Counted from the first letter of the stretch, positions 1 to 10,753 are shown. The stretch: 29,354 nucleotides of DNA from Fomitopsis serialis (GCF_022376445.1 NW_025955416.1:1-29354), one strand, 5' to 3'. The notes: generated from the letters alone by a model not told the origin. Translations and numbers: made by a program.

Positions 1-1367
1 GAGTCTCGCGGAAGCACCGGCCCCCGCCCAGATCTTGTCTGCGCTGCCTTCTGTGTCCACAAAGGAAGCCCAGCCGGCGGCGGATGCTGATACACAGCCC
101 CCACAAAGAAGCGGAGGAAGAGGAAGGTGGTAGATGCTGAGGCTGCTACCTCCGAGACGCCCACGTTCGCCGCACCCACAACAGCGCCAGTCACTGAGGC
201 ACGTGCTGCTTCTCCAGGACCAGCACTTGCGCAACTTCCCGAGGACGCTGCTGCCGCTGGACCCACAAGAAAACGAAAGAGGAACAAGGGTGCCGCAGCC
301 GAGGCTTCCAAAGACACCGATGTGGTCGCTACGGCTCCGATGACCGCCATCTTGAGTCAACGACACCAGCGCAGCCGACCGCAAATGAAGGGGAGAACGC
401 TGTACCTTCCAGGCATCGGAAGCGGAGGCACGCGAAGGCTGCGGCTGGCGACGCTGCAGCGTCCGAGGACACCGCTGGTGCTTCCACAGATGCAGTTGTG
501 TCCGCGACGTCTTCCCAGCCTGCGCCTGCCTCAGCAGAGAATAGCGAGGGCGCCACCAAGAGGAAACGGAAGAGAGTGAAGGCCGCGTCCGGAGCCGCCG
601 AAGTCCAGGCAGTGCAGTCGTCCGAGACTGCTGCCGCTCCTCCTGCGACTCCCGCTGCACGAGGGGAAGATACGGGGTCCGCTGGCGTTCCGCCTGAGCC
701 CGTTTCTCCCGCTACGCCATCAATCACGAAGAGGAAAAGGAGACGCGCTTCGGCGGTGGATTTCTTCCAGGACGGCGAGACCACAGCCACGCACGTTGTG
801 TCTACCATTACATCCGTCCCCCCCAACACACCCGCCACCGGGCTGACCGCATCGACGCCCAAGAAGAAGGGGAAGCCTGTGGAAGCGACCCCTCTGAAGA
901 GCGCTCTGGAGCAAGTTGCGAACGAGCCGTCGAGCGTCGGTCCGGAAAAGGCAAATGCTGCGAACGACGACACTGAGGTGGCTGCGAGTCCGCTTTCCAC
1001 CAAAAGGCCTAGGAAACGCAAGTCGAAGGCTGCGTTATCGGCTGCACCCGAGAGTACAGACGCCCCCGCGCCTTCCTCTGCTCGTGCGGCGGCACCATCC
1101 GCTGCTCCTGTCGAAGCTGCGGAGGCTAATGTTGATGTGGCTGAACCCAAGAAGGTCAAGCGCAAGCACAAGAAAGCTGCCGCGGCCGCGGAGGACGTTG
1201 CTCATGCGGAAGTCACGGATTTGGTTGCCATTGCGTCTCCAACGACGGGCGAGCTGAAAAAGAAGCGAGGTGCCGCTGGCGGTGAGAAGAAAAAGGACAA
1301 GGCGTTGGGCGCAGCGCCTGCGGCGAAGAGCGCGAAGGACGCTGTCGTTGGTAAAAAGCATCTATGA
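1..1367 (+). CDS. Ala/Lys-rich repeat protein with basic (NLS-like) clusters, 5'-truncated, two frame slips
   Basis: This is the 3' portion of a gene entering from the left edge. The sequence reads in frame 2 from base 2, frame 1 from about base 103, and frame 3 from about base 345 to the TGA at 1365-1367. The three pieces join into one continuous composition: Ala/Pro/Ser/Thr-rich acidic stretches separated every 30 to 60 residues by short basic clusters such as KKRRKRK, TRKRKRNK, HRKRRHAK, TKRKRKRVK, TKRKRRR, KRPRKRKSK and KKVKRKHKK. Both slips equal one missing base; the first sits at a run of five C (98-102). No folded domain or catalytic motif is visible. By composition I infer a disordered nuclear or nucleolar protein, with the clusters acting as nuclear-localisation or nucleic-acid contacts. 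I do not recognise a named family. Introns at the slips are unlikely because no GT-AG pair fits there. Confidence 0.6.
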
Positions 1368-2774
1368 GGCGCTCATTTTGCTCTCTGCTCTCGGATAGCT
1401 ATCGAGTCGGTGCAATTATTTCCTGAGGTGTACTAGATACTTTGTTGCTACAATCTCACGGTTCTTCTGTGCGTACTCATCTTACTCACCCGCACATCTG
1501 CTAGGGCTTGTTCGTCCAGTGTACTACTGTCGTGTCAGCCCAAGAATAGGGAGCCGCCGCCGAGGTGTATTGGATCTACCAGTCCTTTGGGCGTGTCTAT
1601 GATCCGCAGTGCGTTGTTTTATACAAGTTGATCAGCAATTATAGAAAATCCCCCGGAGGATCAACCGAGTGGCGGTGGGCCTGCAACTTAGTCTCGATTT
1701 ACTGGGCTGTGACTAATGAATCGCACATTTATTTTCTGGCACCCGAGCAGACATACAATTGAGACACTCCTGTCGGTTGATTGTCCATGATGCGCCACTA
1801 CTTGCAGGTGCTAGTGCACGGCGAAATCTCCGAATCGAGCCCCTAAACATGGTGCCAATTAATTTAGCTAGGGCGATTCGGAAGGGCGATGTGCTAGTAC
1901 GTGGTACGCATTAACCGCGACGCGACGATTCGCATGACAGGAAGGACATCACCTATACCTGTACGGTGAGCCATCGTAAATTCTAGCGAAGCGACGAGCC
2001 TGGGTCCGGACTGTCGCGAGCCGACTTGCAATGGACATCGTCGAAGTTGGCCCCGCTCCGATACCAGTTGGATCAGAGGCCCCGTACGACTTCATTTTGC
2101 CATACTAGACTTAGATTCTGAATGCACATGAACACGGTGTGCAGCTATAGCACGTCTTTGTGCAACTTACTACTGATAGCTGCCATGCCAGGACGTTCTC
2201 TCAGAGAGTGGAATTATATCAAGCGAACCTTTTCTGCTAACAAATAGCTACATCCAGAGGATTATATGTATGTGTATGAGCAATCTACTCTAGAAGTTCA
2301 AGTGGCGAGTAATACAACGGCTACGAAGGTGATATTATGAAGGCAGGGGCGATGGGGAAACTGACAGGCATAGGGCGGTGAGGTATGTATGCGTCGACAT
2401 GGAGAGAGAAGCGATAAGTTACTACATGGCAAGTACTAGCAAGATCCGATGTGCAGGGGAGTTATGAATCTGGAACCAAGCCGCCGGGGGCGACGGGGGA
2501 TCTACGCCCAACGCCGAGGGCGACCGGGCCCAAACAGCGGGCGAGACAAGCTTGAGACGTGATTGGGCGATGAAGACCGTGTATGCGTGGACGAATTAGG
2601 ATAGCGTGGATGGGGGAGATGGCGGTGTAGGCGTCGGGCGGTGATTGCGTTGGTCATGGGGAGCGAGAGAAGATCAGCATATGGTGATTGGTGGTGGCGA
2701 TGCAGAACGCCTGTTCAACGCTCGCGTGGCTTGGCTGAGAGCTGAGCGCGAGCGCTGAGCCTTCCGGCGATGGT
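1368..2774. other. intergenic, no gene seen
   Basis: This stretch lies between the stop of the basic-repeat gene and the stop of the minus-strand small PVFF gene, so it must hold both 3' untranslated regions. Frames are short and broken on both strands, and I see no domain, RNA gene or mobile element. It is AT-richer than the flanking genes until about 2470, then becomes GC-rich. Confidence 0.5.
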
Positions 2775-2963
2775 CTAGAAGAAGACGGGGCCTGCCGAGC
2801 TCGCCGCGCCCTTGATGGCGTTCTGCGAGGACGACGACGTCTGCGGCTTGCTGGGCTGGTTGGTGTTCGGCTTGCTGGCGGGGGCAAGCGACAGACGGTG
2901 GGTGCGCGCGTGGGCGAACATGGGGGAGGAAGTCGCGACGGCGAAGTTGGCACGGAAAGGCAT
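2775..2963 (-). CDS. small protein A with C-terminal PVFF motif (62 aa)
   Basis: This is an uninterrupted 63-codon frame running from ATG at 2963-2961 to TAG at 2777-2775. The protein has a short N-terminus with NFAVATSS, a middle rich in Ser, Pro, Asn and Lys, and the C-terminal end IKGAASSAGPVFF. I chose this ATG rather than the upstream in-frame ATG at 3083 for two reasons. A good TATA box (TATAAAA, 3097-3091) lies only about 10 bases before the upstream codon but about 130 bases before this one, and the chosen start carries G at -3. There is no signal peptide, membrane segment or Cys. The protein resembles, along its whole length, the 50-aa protein at 8466-8618. I do not recognise a described family. 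That it is a real gene is inferred from the paralogue and the promoter. Confidence 0.6.
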   Translation of the reverse strand: MPFRANFAVATSSPMFAHARTHRLSLAPASKPNTNQPSKPQTSSSSQNAIKGAASSAGPVFF

Positions 2964-5075
2964 GACGTTCGAATGTAGGTTAGAATTAGAGGATGGTTTA
3001 GGATGCTCTATGAGTGGGTGAGTTGCAGTAGCTGAGACAGGAGCGGGTAGACTTGGACTGCTTTGGGATGCAGCAGAGTGCATCGGCCCGTTTTATACGG
3101 TCAAGGATATACTTAATGGAACGGCAATTCGCCCACCGCAGCACAGCTCTGTGGGCGTTTGATCGAAGAAGCTCGTAAATGCCGCTGGGTGACTAGGATG
3201 ATCGGAACCACTCACGTTCTCACTGACGCACAATTAGCAATAATGGCCACAGTAACGTATACCCCCTGGCGGTGAGGGACGTGACGTGTGTTGCCGACGG
3301 ACCTAACTGCTTCAGATCTCACTTCGGATGTTACATGCACAGAGGCGGATCTGTATGCGGCCGGCGGCAATCTCTGCGGAGATGAGCACGCACAGGTACT
3401 TTCACTGGAGAGGCCTCGAGGCCGACCGGCGCAGTTCGTCGTCCTGCACGTTCCTGGTAAGCATCATTCGGTATTGCATGGCCTATAAATGATGCCTGCG
3501 GATGATTCAGTGTCGACGAACTGTTGTCCGCTGCGTTCGGTGACAGATCGCTTCACACGTAGGCGGCTGAGGATGGTTTAGTAGTACGGTGCCTGTCCCG
3601 TACTTTGGTACAGTTAGGTATGATCACCCTAGAAGAGGGGCCGGAGTTCTAAGTCCTGATATCACCGAGTTGATTCCCACATGGGATCTGGTCTGGCGTC
3701 TGGTAGAAAATAGAAGGCTTGGGCGCACCATCTACATCCACAATTTGTGTGCGAGAACCAAGTGCAAACCGGCGTCAATGCTGAATATCAGGGGTGCAGC
3801 CGTAGCCTGCGGGTGTTGGCCTGCACGACGGACCTTTCCGTAGTTGGTTTCAGCTCCTAGTAGTGCAACAGAAGCACAATACGTTAGACCGTTGAAAGTT
3901 TTCACCTTACATACCTCACAGTGCTCACGCGATAACCACAACGCCAGCCTCGACCAAGGCGTCACCTCACCAATCCTCCCTGAGGAGATCACTTGGTTGC
4001 ACATCGCCCCGAATCTCTCCCCCTTCCTCAATCAGCCGAGCTTCTCCGCATTACGACCGAGAAAACCTGTTACAGAGAACAAGCACAGTGCAAGACAGAT
4101 TGGGTCAGGCGCTGCGAGCGGATGTACAGTCATGCTGCAGTGCACAGCATGGTGACGGCATGTTGACTGTTTCGTCCCGTTAACATCCCGACTACATCTG
4201 AGACCATCTGCGTGAACATAGCACTCACGCTATCATACGGCTATACCACGGCATCGCCCCTTTTTGCCAGCAAGGCATCGCTCTTCGCACAATGAAACAC
4301 CATATCGTCGGCTTCAGGCATGGCCACTAGATACGTCGCAAGAATGGAGCATACCGGACGGCAGATAGACGGTGGCCAGTGGCCACGTCACATTCAATCC
4401 CGGTGACTGGCACTTGGTACGTCGAGGATTATCCCCATCCCTACCACAGCAGACCACAGCCCAGTACCGTTCCTAGCTCAGCACTTGCTGGGGTAGGCCG
4501 ATGTTTGCATATCTGGATTCAGGATGCGGTTGAACAGCGAGCGAGCAGACCACACTCCAGAGAATACACTTCTTGCTAATACTAATGGCACGAGCAGTGT
4601 GAGTCGGCGTCGAGGTTGCAGACAAGAACAACAGAGACAAAATTTGGTCACTTACCTCCCTATAACGTCGTATCAGGTAACTCGAGAATCCCTGTACTTA
4701 TTATTACATATCGATAGCATTCAACTCGTTCTAAGTTAGTCTGTGATTTTTCCTACTCTTTTTGGTCAGCAACGGAGACTATGATTTTCCAGCCTTACTC
4801 AGCCTCGCAGACGCCCAGGATGAGCTCATCGGGTTCCCGACGTCAAAGTGCTGCATGAGTTCGAGCACTGATCCAAAAATCCTCCTCCCTTTCCTACCTG
4901 CAGGTCCCGGCATTATCAAGGAAGCTTTCAGGATAATCCCAGCAGCTCGAGTGGATTATATCAACTAGTACGTCAACGTACCCGTAGACTTCAAGCGTTC
5001 AGTCCACGAACTAACGGGACCATCTGGCAGGCAGCGCCGAATTTCCCACCACACTTCATCTAGGACTTAAAGACT
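2964..5075. other. intergenic, promoter regions only
   Basis: The left end holds the leader and promoter of small protein A, and the right end holds the promoter of the quinone oxidoreductase. In between there are only short unrelated frames (for example 3844-4155 plus and 3732-4031 minus) with no recognisable domain and no coherent splice pattern. A 12-base perfect palindrome, GGCCTCGAGGCC, lies at 3412-3423. I found no repeat family or transposase. Confidence 0.45.
3091..3097 (-). promoter_or_regulatory. TATA box of small protein A
   Basis: TATAAAA on the minus strand, set in the context CGTATAAAACGG. It is about 130 bases upstream of the chosen ATG of the small PVFF gene, which implies a leader of about 100 bases. 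The partner gene at 8466 has a TATA box at nearly the same distance. Confidence 0.5.
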
Positions 5076-6573
5076 ATGCGGGCGATTCTTATTAAGGACG
5101 GCAAAGGTCCCATCGAGAACCTCTATCTCGGCGAGACCGAGAAGCCTGGCCCTAAGCCGGGGGAAGTCCTGGTCAAGGTAGGAAGCTGATCTCGATATCC
5201 CTCCGTCCACTCATAAGCGTGCCTCCAGGTCAAGGTCTTCGGCCTCAATCGCATGGATGTTCTTCAACGGGAGGGCAAGTACCCCCTCCCTCCGGGCGCG
5301 TCTACCATCCTAGGTGTCGAATTCTCCGGGCATATAGCCGGACTCGGCGAAGGCGTTACCGACTGGAAGGAAGGCGATGAAGTATTCGGTCTTGCCTACG
5401 GAGTGAGTCCCGCAACATTATTTTTGAAAGTGCTGATGCCTGATACCATCATCCTCGTCGCAGGGCGCGTACGCGGAGTTCATCACTCTCCCAGAGACAA
5501 ATGTCATGAAGAAGCCATCGCACCTTTCGTGGTACGAGGCGGCGAGCATCCCGGAGAATTTCCTCACCGGTAATCCGGCTTGCATGCCAACGTGTGATCT
5601 GCCACTGACGTCCAACAAAAAGCATTCCAGGCTCTAGTTGTCATCGCCGAAGTGAAGAAGGGGGACGACGTTCTCATACACGCGGGTGCATCGGGTGTTG
5701 GTGTCGCTGCGATTCAACTCGCCCGGCTCTATGGCGCGTAAGTCTGTTTTTACCCGTCTCAGATTGAGAGTTCAGAGACCAGATCAAATGCTCGGCTGTT
5801 TTAAGCAACACGGTTACCGCCACCGCTTCGACCCAAGACAAGCTTGACTGGCTGCTCTCCATTCCTAATGGCGCTACGCATGTTACCAATTACAAGACCG
5901 AAGATTTCGCGGCGGAGGCCAAAAAGACCACTAGCGGTAAAGGTGTCGACGTGATAATTGATTTCGTCGGCCAGAGCCATTGGCAGAAGAATATTGACGC
6001 TCTCGCCGCTGACGGAAGAATGACCATGCTCGGCTTGCTCAGCGGTACGAATATGTCTGTCGCGCTGCATCATTTGTCAGACTCAACCCCAAAACGTTGA
6101 CAGGCGGCGAAGTTGAGAAATTCAGTCTGGGCCCTCTATTGTACAAGCGACTTCGCATTCAAGGGTCCACGCTCCGCGCTCGCTCCCCGGCTTACCAAGG
6201 CGACCTTGTGAGGAAGTGAGCACGTCTCAGTCTGTACAATCCACCTGGTGATTGAACCATTCCTTTTTCCAGATTCCGGGATGGTGTTCTTAGCCACATC
6301 ACTGGCAGTGCTGGAGACGGCGAGGTGCGAACGTACATCCACAAGGTGGGAGAAATTCCTATTTTCTCACAAAATAAATTGACATCATCATTTTTACCCC
6401 TCGTCCTCGACACATGCCCCGGGTGCAGACTTATCCGTGGACAGAGATACAGGAAGCACACCGTGAGATGGAGGCCAACAAGAATAGGTCAGTGGCACGT
6501 GTCACTGGATGGACCTGCTTTTGACGCGATGCTGTAATATTTCAGTGGAAAAATCATCGCGGAGGTTGTGTAA
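5076..6573 (+). CDS. NAD(P)H quinone oxidoreductase, PIG3/zeta-crystallin type (zinc-free MDR)
   Basis: There are nine exons: 5076-5177, 5229-5402, 5464-5569, 5623-5737, 5806-6044, 6104-6215, 6273-6345, 6429-6487 and 6546-6573. All introns are GT-AG and the phases agree throughout, giving 335 aa, close to the usual length of PIG3 proteins. The N-terminus shows the GroES-like fold ([18 protein letters not shown], then [16 protein letters not shown]). The [13 protein letters not shown] segment and the glycine motif [15 protein letters not shown], at about residue 147, mark the Rossmann NADPH-binding half. The C-terminus has the family's [13 protein letters not shown] end. Zinc ligands are absent, as expected for this branch. 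By family knowledge it reduces quinones or related enones with NADPH in the cytosol, in oxidative-stress or xenobiotic handling. The exact substrate cannot be read from the sequence. The gene stands alone, with no pathway partner adjacent. Confidence 0.93.
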
Positions 6574-6599
6574 GAATATAACTGTAACAGTCCGTGTAA

Positions 6600-6956
6600 G
6601 TGCAGCAAGTCACCGCTGCGGCTCACAACCAGCATATGTATGTGTCTCAGAACCTGAACCATGCATCTACGTTGGCAACGTCTGGACCTGCTGGTGTGGT
6701 GCAAGAAGCTGGCCTGCGTCAGCCCATCTTCCGTGACTTTGGCATGGAAGCCGTCAACTATGCCGGTATTATGTTGGGGTCTACAGCACGCCACGGTGCC
6801 GACAACTCGGTCATCATCGAATCATCAACGCACAAATTTGTTTACGTGGTTTCCGCGACAACCATGATGACTCGGCCTGACGTTTTTCAGCAGCCTGTCC
6901 GGACAGTTCCTCATCCTGGCTTCTCTCGGTGCTTATCGGGACTTGCATCTTCCTGA
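6600..6956 (+). CDS. unrecognised open frame just after the oxidoreductase
   Basis: This is an open frame of about 118 codons starting 27 bases after the oxidoreductase stop and ending at TGA 6954-6956. The first ATG in it is at 6636. It has a plausible protein-like composition (Gln, Asn, Ala and Gly rich, with LRQPIFRDFGMEAVNYAG in the middle) and few rare codons. I see no domain and no splice-supported extension. It may be 3' untranslated sequence of the oxidoreductase that happens to be open, a remnant of an older gene, or a small orphan gene. Confidence 0.2.
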   Translation: MQQVTAAAHNQHMYVSQNLNHASTLATSGPAGVVQEAGLRQPIFRDFGMEAVNYAGIMLGSTARHGADNSVIIESSTHKFVYVVSATTMMTRPDVFQQPVRTVPHPGFSRCLSGLASS

Positions 6957-8465
6957 CCTCAACTCTCCGTCCAACTCTCGGCCTGCACATCCTGCATCCG
7001 ACCCCAGCACCCCCTTCTCACTGGCTCCGTCTCTCGTCCTCCTCGGGATTCACCTATCCTGGTGATATGCAGCATCGGGCGAGTCAATGGAAGAAGCTTC
7101 TGCCATTCATTCATTCATATTTTGTTCGCCATGGCTTCTCGCTTCCCCACCGATATATCACCTCGAATCGGCGATAACCTCGTCTCCTCCTCTCTCTTTG
7201 CTTCGCTCACATCGCGTGCTCCTGGGAGCCCGACGTCGATCGGGCTGCGTGTGTGTTGGCGCCAGGCTAATGCTCCGACTTCACGCTTCGCAGTGGCAGA
7301 TAGGCTCCCCGATAACTGACCGGAATGAAGCTAAGGCCAGGGGACGGAGGATGCATGAACTTCTGAACTGTGGTAACGAAGTTTTCGCGGGAGAGGCCTT
7401 GACGCTGGTACGACTGACCCGGAGGCATAGTAGGTCGAGTTTGCCGCCTTAGACCAACGGCGGACGAGCTCCTATGGCCCGGACGCCTTCAGGTGGACCG
7501 ATACGAGTGGCCACGATGCATGGGGCTTCGCACATGTCTGAGTCAGTCTGACAGACTCCGTCCCCAATTCGTGGAGGTAACGCTCCTTCCTGAAGGTTGT
7601 ACAGGTGATTTTCAGATGACCAGGCGCATATCAACTCTGACCGCGCGCTTCTCTGCGATTTGCCCCAGTTGTCCGCCTTTGCCCGCCTGTCAACATGGAG
7701 ACCGTTTGAATCAACATTAGGGTCCTGTGAGAATGCCTCTGACTATCGTGTTCCGACACGATGGTCTGAGCTTGGTCTGAGCCGGGAATGACTTGCTCGG
7801 GGTCGACAGCGAGGGAACGCCCCTTACCGCAGATCATCCCGTTCACCCTGCGGATTCTCTCATGGATACACCCGCACAGACGCCGCTTGCGTAGTTCGCC
7901 CGAAAGCGCTGTCCTTACAAACCACTCAGCAACTTCTGAGCGAGAACCTGCCTGGCGTTTCACTCTCGAACTGGAAACCCATTGCCGCCCAATTGCTTCC
8001 ACCAATCATGAAACCGCGAGGGCGGTGCAAAACATCACCTTTTCCAGACGCTTCAGGCTCTCTGGTTCCGCTCAGCGGCTCAGGGCCTTGATGCATCTCG
8101 ATTCTCTCATGTCAAACTCTGCATTAAATCGCAGAAGCTGATCTCAGAGTCAGAGCGCGCCGGGCGCCCCAGTGGTACGCTTGGCCGCGTCACGGCCTAC
8201 TGGCAAGGGGTGTCCATAAACTGATGCATTCCCGCGCGTTCAGTTGGAGGGGATCACGGCCGGGTAACAGCCACGTCCGAAGATGTTTCGCAGGCACATC
8301 AGGTTACGATGTTGAACGGGGCGCTGCGTATAAGAAGTCTGTGCACGAGCGGCGATAGCTCTCCTCAGCACCCAAACCACCCACGAGCAACCGTACCGCC
8401 CGACCGCACATCCAGCGAAGATCGCATCGACCACTACTTCGCCTCTTCCTCATCCTCGTTGCATC
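6957..8465. other. intergenic with doubtful exon-like frames
   Basis: I see no gene I can defend here. The best candidate is an ATG at 7131 in a strong context (GCCATGG), followed by about 38 sensible codons (MASRFPTDISPRIGDN and onward). A GT-AG pair near 7249-7293 could join it to a frame running to about 7452, but nothing is recognisable. A second open frame at 7792-8088, without an early ATG, reads as Ser/Pro/Leu-rich sequence. A short CATT repeat lies at 7104-7118. The right end holds the promoter and leader of small protein B. Confidence 0.3.
8329..8334 (+). promoter_or_regulatory. TATA box of small protein B
   Basis: TATAAG in the context GCGTATAAGAAG, about 132 bases upstream of the ATG at 8466. 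It is followed by a pyrimidine- and C-rich leader without ATG close to the start codon. Spacing and surroundings match the TATA box of small protein A. Confidence 0.45.
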
Positions 8466-8618
8466 ATGCAGTCCGACTCTGCCGTCCTCGTTTCGTACAA
8501 CGCGGCTGTCGCCGTCGCATCATCTGCCCCCGCGTCGAACTCCCCTGCACCTAGACCAAATGGGGGAGCATCCAACATTCGCGGGCTTGCGAGCTCGTCT
8601 GCTCCTGTCTTCTTCTGA
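8466..8618 (+). CDS. small protein B with C-terminal PVFF motif (50 aa)
   Basis: An intronless 50-codon frame runs from ATG 8466 to TGA 8616-8618. It has an N-terminal part with YNAAVAVASSAPAS, a Ser/Pro/Asn-rich middle, and the end NIRGLASSSAPVFF. Compared with the 62-aa protein encoded at 2775-2963, nine of the last fifteen residues are identical (I, G, A, S, S, P, V, F, F at matching places, plus Lys/Arg exchange). The N-terminal N-x-AVA-x-SS pattern and the Ala-Pro-Ala-Ser element recur in the same order. There is no Cys, signal peptide or membrane span, and no CaaX box, so it is not a mating pheromone precursor. Function is unknown. The similarity of two separately placed genes argues that it is expressed and selected. 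Confidence 0.55.
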   Translation: MQSDSAVLVSYNAAVAVASSAPASNSPAPRPNGGASNIRGLASSSAPVFF

Positions 8619-10711
8619 GCACACCGGCACTGCGTGCAGGAAAGGTACGATGGCCGATATTCACGTCTCGAGTAGAGTTGACGATGTCCTAAAGACGATG
8701 GCGTTGTCCGCGAGTCGCGACAAATTCCCACCTGCCAGTGCGCCCGCGGGCGTCACGACACCTATCGTTCTCGCGCGGAATAGAAGACACAATATTGCCC
8801 CTCGGCATCTCTTCCACCATGGTTGACCAGCTCCTCACCCGGCCTCGTTGACATTTACATATACTGTATACATCTAGACTACTCGAGATAACTTAGCGGA
8901 CTATTATTACGACCCCACGAACTAATTCTCGACGGCATATGTACCCGTACGCTAGTGTTACGTTGTATAATGAAGATGTGTAGTGAGTCCTAGAAGTACA
9001 GTAATAATCGAACATCGCATCCTGCGTTACAAGTTGCATTGTTTGGCCATCATGAAAGCTACAGGATATACCCACGCGTAAGAACCAATACCAACCCAGC
9101 AGACAACACTGCCATTGAACCGCGCGCATCCAGTCATAACAAAGCCAAGAAGCTTCCTCGATGTAAGTCATGGATCCTAATATAGGGTGGTTCTCCAATG
9201 GTTCCGAGAACGAAACCTGGCAGATAAGGACACGTTCACGCGGTGCCGGCGCGGTGGAACACTTTGCACAACCACACCGAGTAGCCCTTGTGTCCCCGAG
9301 ACAATTGGTCGCCAGCGGTTCAGTCACCGGCTGCGGAAACTTCCTCTGACAAGTGATAAATATCGCCTGTACATGTGTGTTGCCTGCCAGTGCGTATCAT
9401 GCGTACGACACGCAAGCTGTGCCTGCATACGGATATATGTCATACATGACTCACCGGGACGTCGCGGAGCCGGTCACGAACTCGCAATTGGTGCAAAACG
9501 GCGCTGTGAAAGACAGAAGGTTCAATGACGCCTGCGGACGCGCATATGGAGCAGGCGGCGTATCGACCAACGTGCGGGGTAAGAATGAACTTTTTTGAAT
9601 GTCGTAGTCATTTCTCGACAGACCTGAGACAAACGAGGCTCTCCATACCCGCACAGCCCTATTAGTAGCCTTCGTTGCCGACCACAGGGTAGCGACAAGC
9701 GCAGAGCGCGTACGTAGTCGGGGCCTCCAGACTTGTCAAGCGCCTTAGACAGCGAAGGCTGAATGAAGCATTCCGGAAGCTAGGACAATTGTGGATTCTT
9801 CCAGGCATATGTTATCGACGATCGTCATAGAGGTATGTCTGAAGTGTCCGCCGAATCAAGATCGGCCTGCCTGAGAGGAGAGTGTAGATGAGTTGAGGCG
9901 CTGTATTGCGTGACAGCCCGAACTTACCGGACGACAAAGGTGCAATTGTGGTTAGCATTCTCGTGGAAAGATCAACATTGTACTACCGCACCCAGGCTCA
10001 GCGCATGACCGCGGCTGTCTCATTGGGCTTCGATACGTATGCGGGATTATACAGTCGAAAGCGAGCTCGATCGGATTCCCGCGAGCCTTCGAATCGGTAC
10101 CTGGTGTATCTCCGTCAATCGAACAGCAGTAGCGTGTTGGACCACAGCTTCGAAATAATCTGTTATGACAGAGATAGCCGTGGTGCACGGAGACGACCTT
10201 GAATATTGATTTATGAATGCCCTGAACATTGCGGACGAGTCACGACCAGGCGGCGTAAGGGATTTTGAATCCAGGCAGTGAAGAACACCAACTCGGAGTC
10301 TTCAAAAGCGTACTTCAACTGTTGAACAAGGTTCAATACAGAGAAAGCTTCGACCTAAGAGCGGCGGTGATAAGTCAGTCAGACACCGGTGAGAGAGGCT
10401 CAGGTAAGAGCTATATATCCTGAGTCCTGACAAGGTGAGGACGCCCGCGACCGTGACCGGTGCAAGTCGCATCAAATTCAAAGTCAAACTCCTCAATTCA
10501 CGTGATACAATGACACTGAGATCGCATTGGCGCCCAACGGCACAGGTCCTCTCCCCCTCCTCCTTCCTGAAAGCTGCGTCTACAGTTACAGACAAACGTT
10601 TGGATAGGCTGCACTGAAGAAGACCGGGAAGTTGATGGGTGATATATTTGGCATCTTTACCCAACATCCTCTTTGCTACCCAGGGTACCGGGCTTGTGGA
10701 TACAGACTCGC

Positions 10712-10731
10712 GCCTGCCTGCCTGCCTGCCT
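10712..10731 (+). repeat. (GCCT)5 microsatellite
   Basis: Five perfect copies of GCCT lie about 16 bases upstream of the putative TATA box of RPAP1. The tract is short enough to be chance, but its place in a promoter makes its length a candidate for strain variation. Confidence 0.8.
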
Positions 10732-10747
10732 CGGTGCTTCAGTACGC

Positions 10748-10753
10748 TATAAT
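10748..10753 (+). promoter_or_regulatory. possible TATA box of RPAP1, followed by a leader intron
   Basis: TATAAT lies 123 bases upstream of the RPAP1 start codon by genome distance. Between them, 10823-10873 reads as a 51-base intron (GTGAGT to TTCCAG) ending two bases before the ATG at 10876. If spliced, the leader would be short. Confidence 0.35.

Noticed and set aside
329..1171. 280-codon minus-strand frame opposite the basic-repeat gene
   Set aside because: It is the antisense shadow of the Ala/Lys-rich coding strand; its Ala/Ser/Gly-rich translation follows from that composition and has no independent start or domain.
2654..2953. Minus-strand frame rich in Pro and Arg overlapping small protein A
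   Set aside because: It is an alternative frame of the same GC-rich stretch, with no promoter-appropriate ATG. The other frame has a paralogue in the window.
7788..8141. 117-codon plus-strand frame and the overlapping open frame 7792-8088
   Set aside because: There is no recognisable motif, no good start context and no splice partners; open frames of this size occur by chance in GC-rich fungal DNA.
8466..8618. Mating pheromone precursor interpretation for the small proteins
   Set aside because: Basidiomycete pheromone precursors end in a CaaX box; these proteins have no Cys and end in Val-Phe-Phe.
8560..8826. 88-codon frame starting inside small protein B
   Set aside because: It overlaps the better-supported 50-aa gene in another frame and shows no protein-like pattern.
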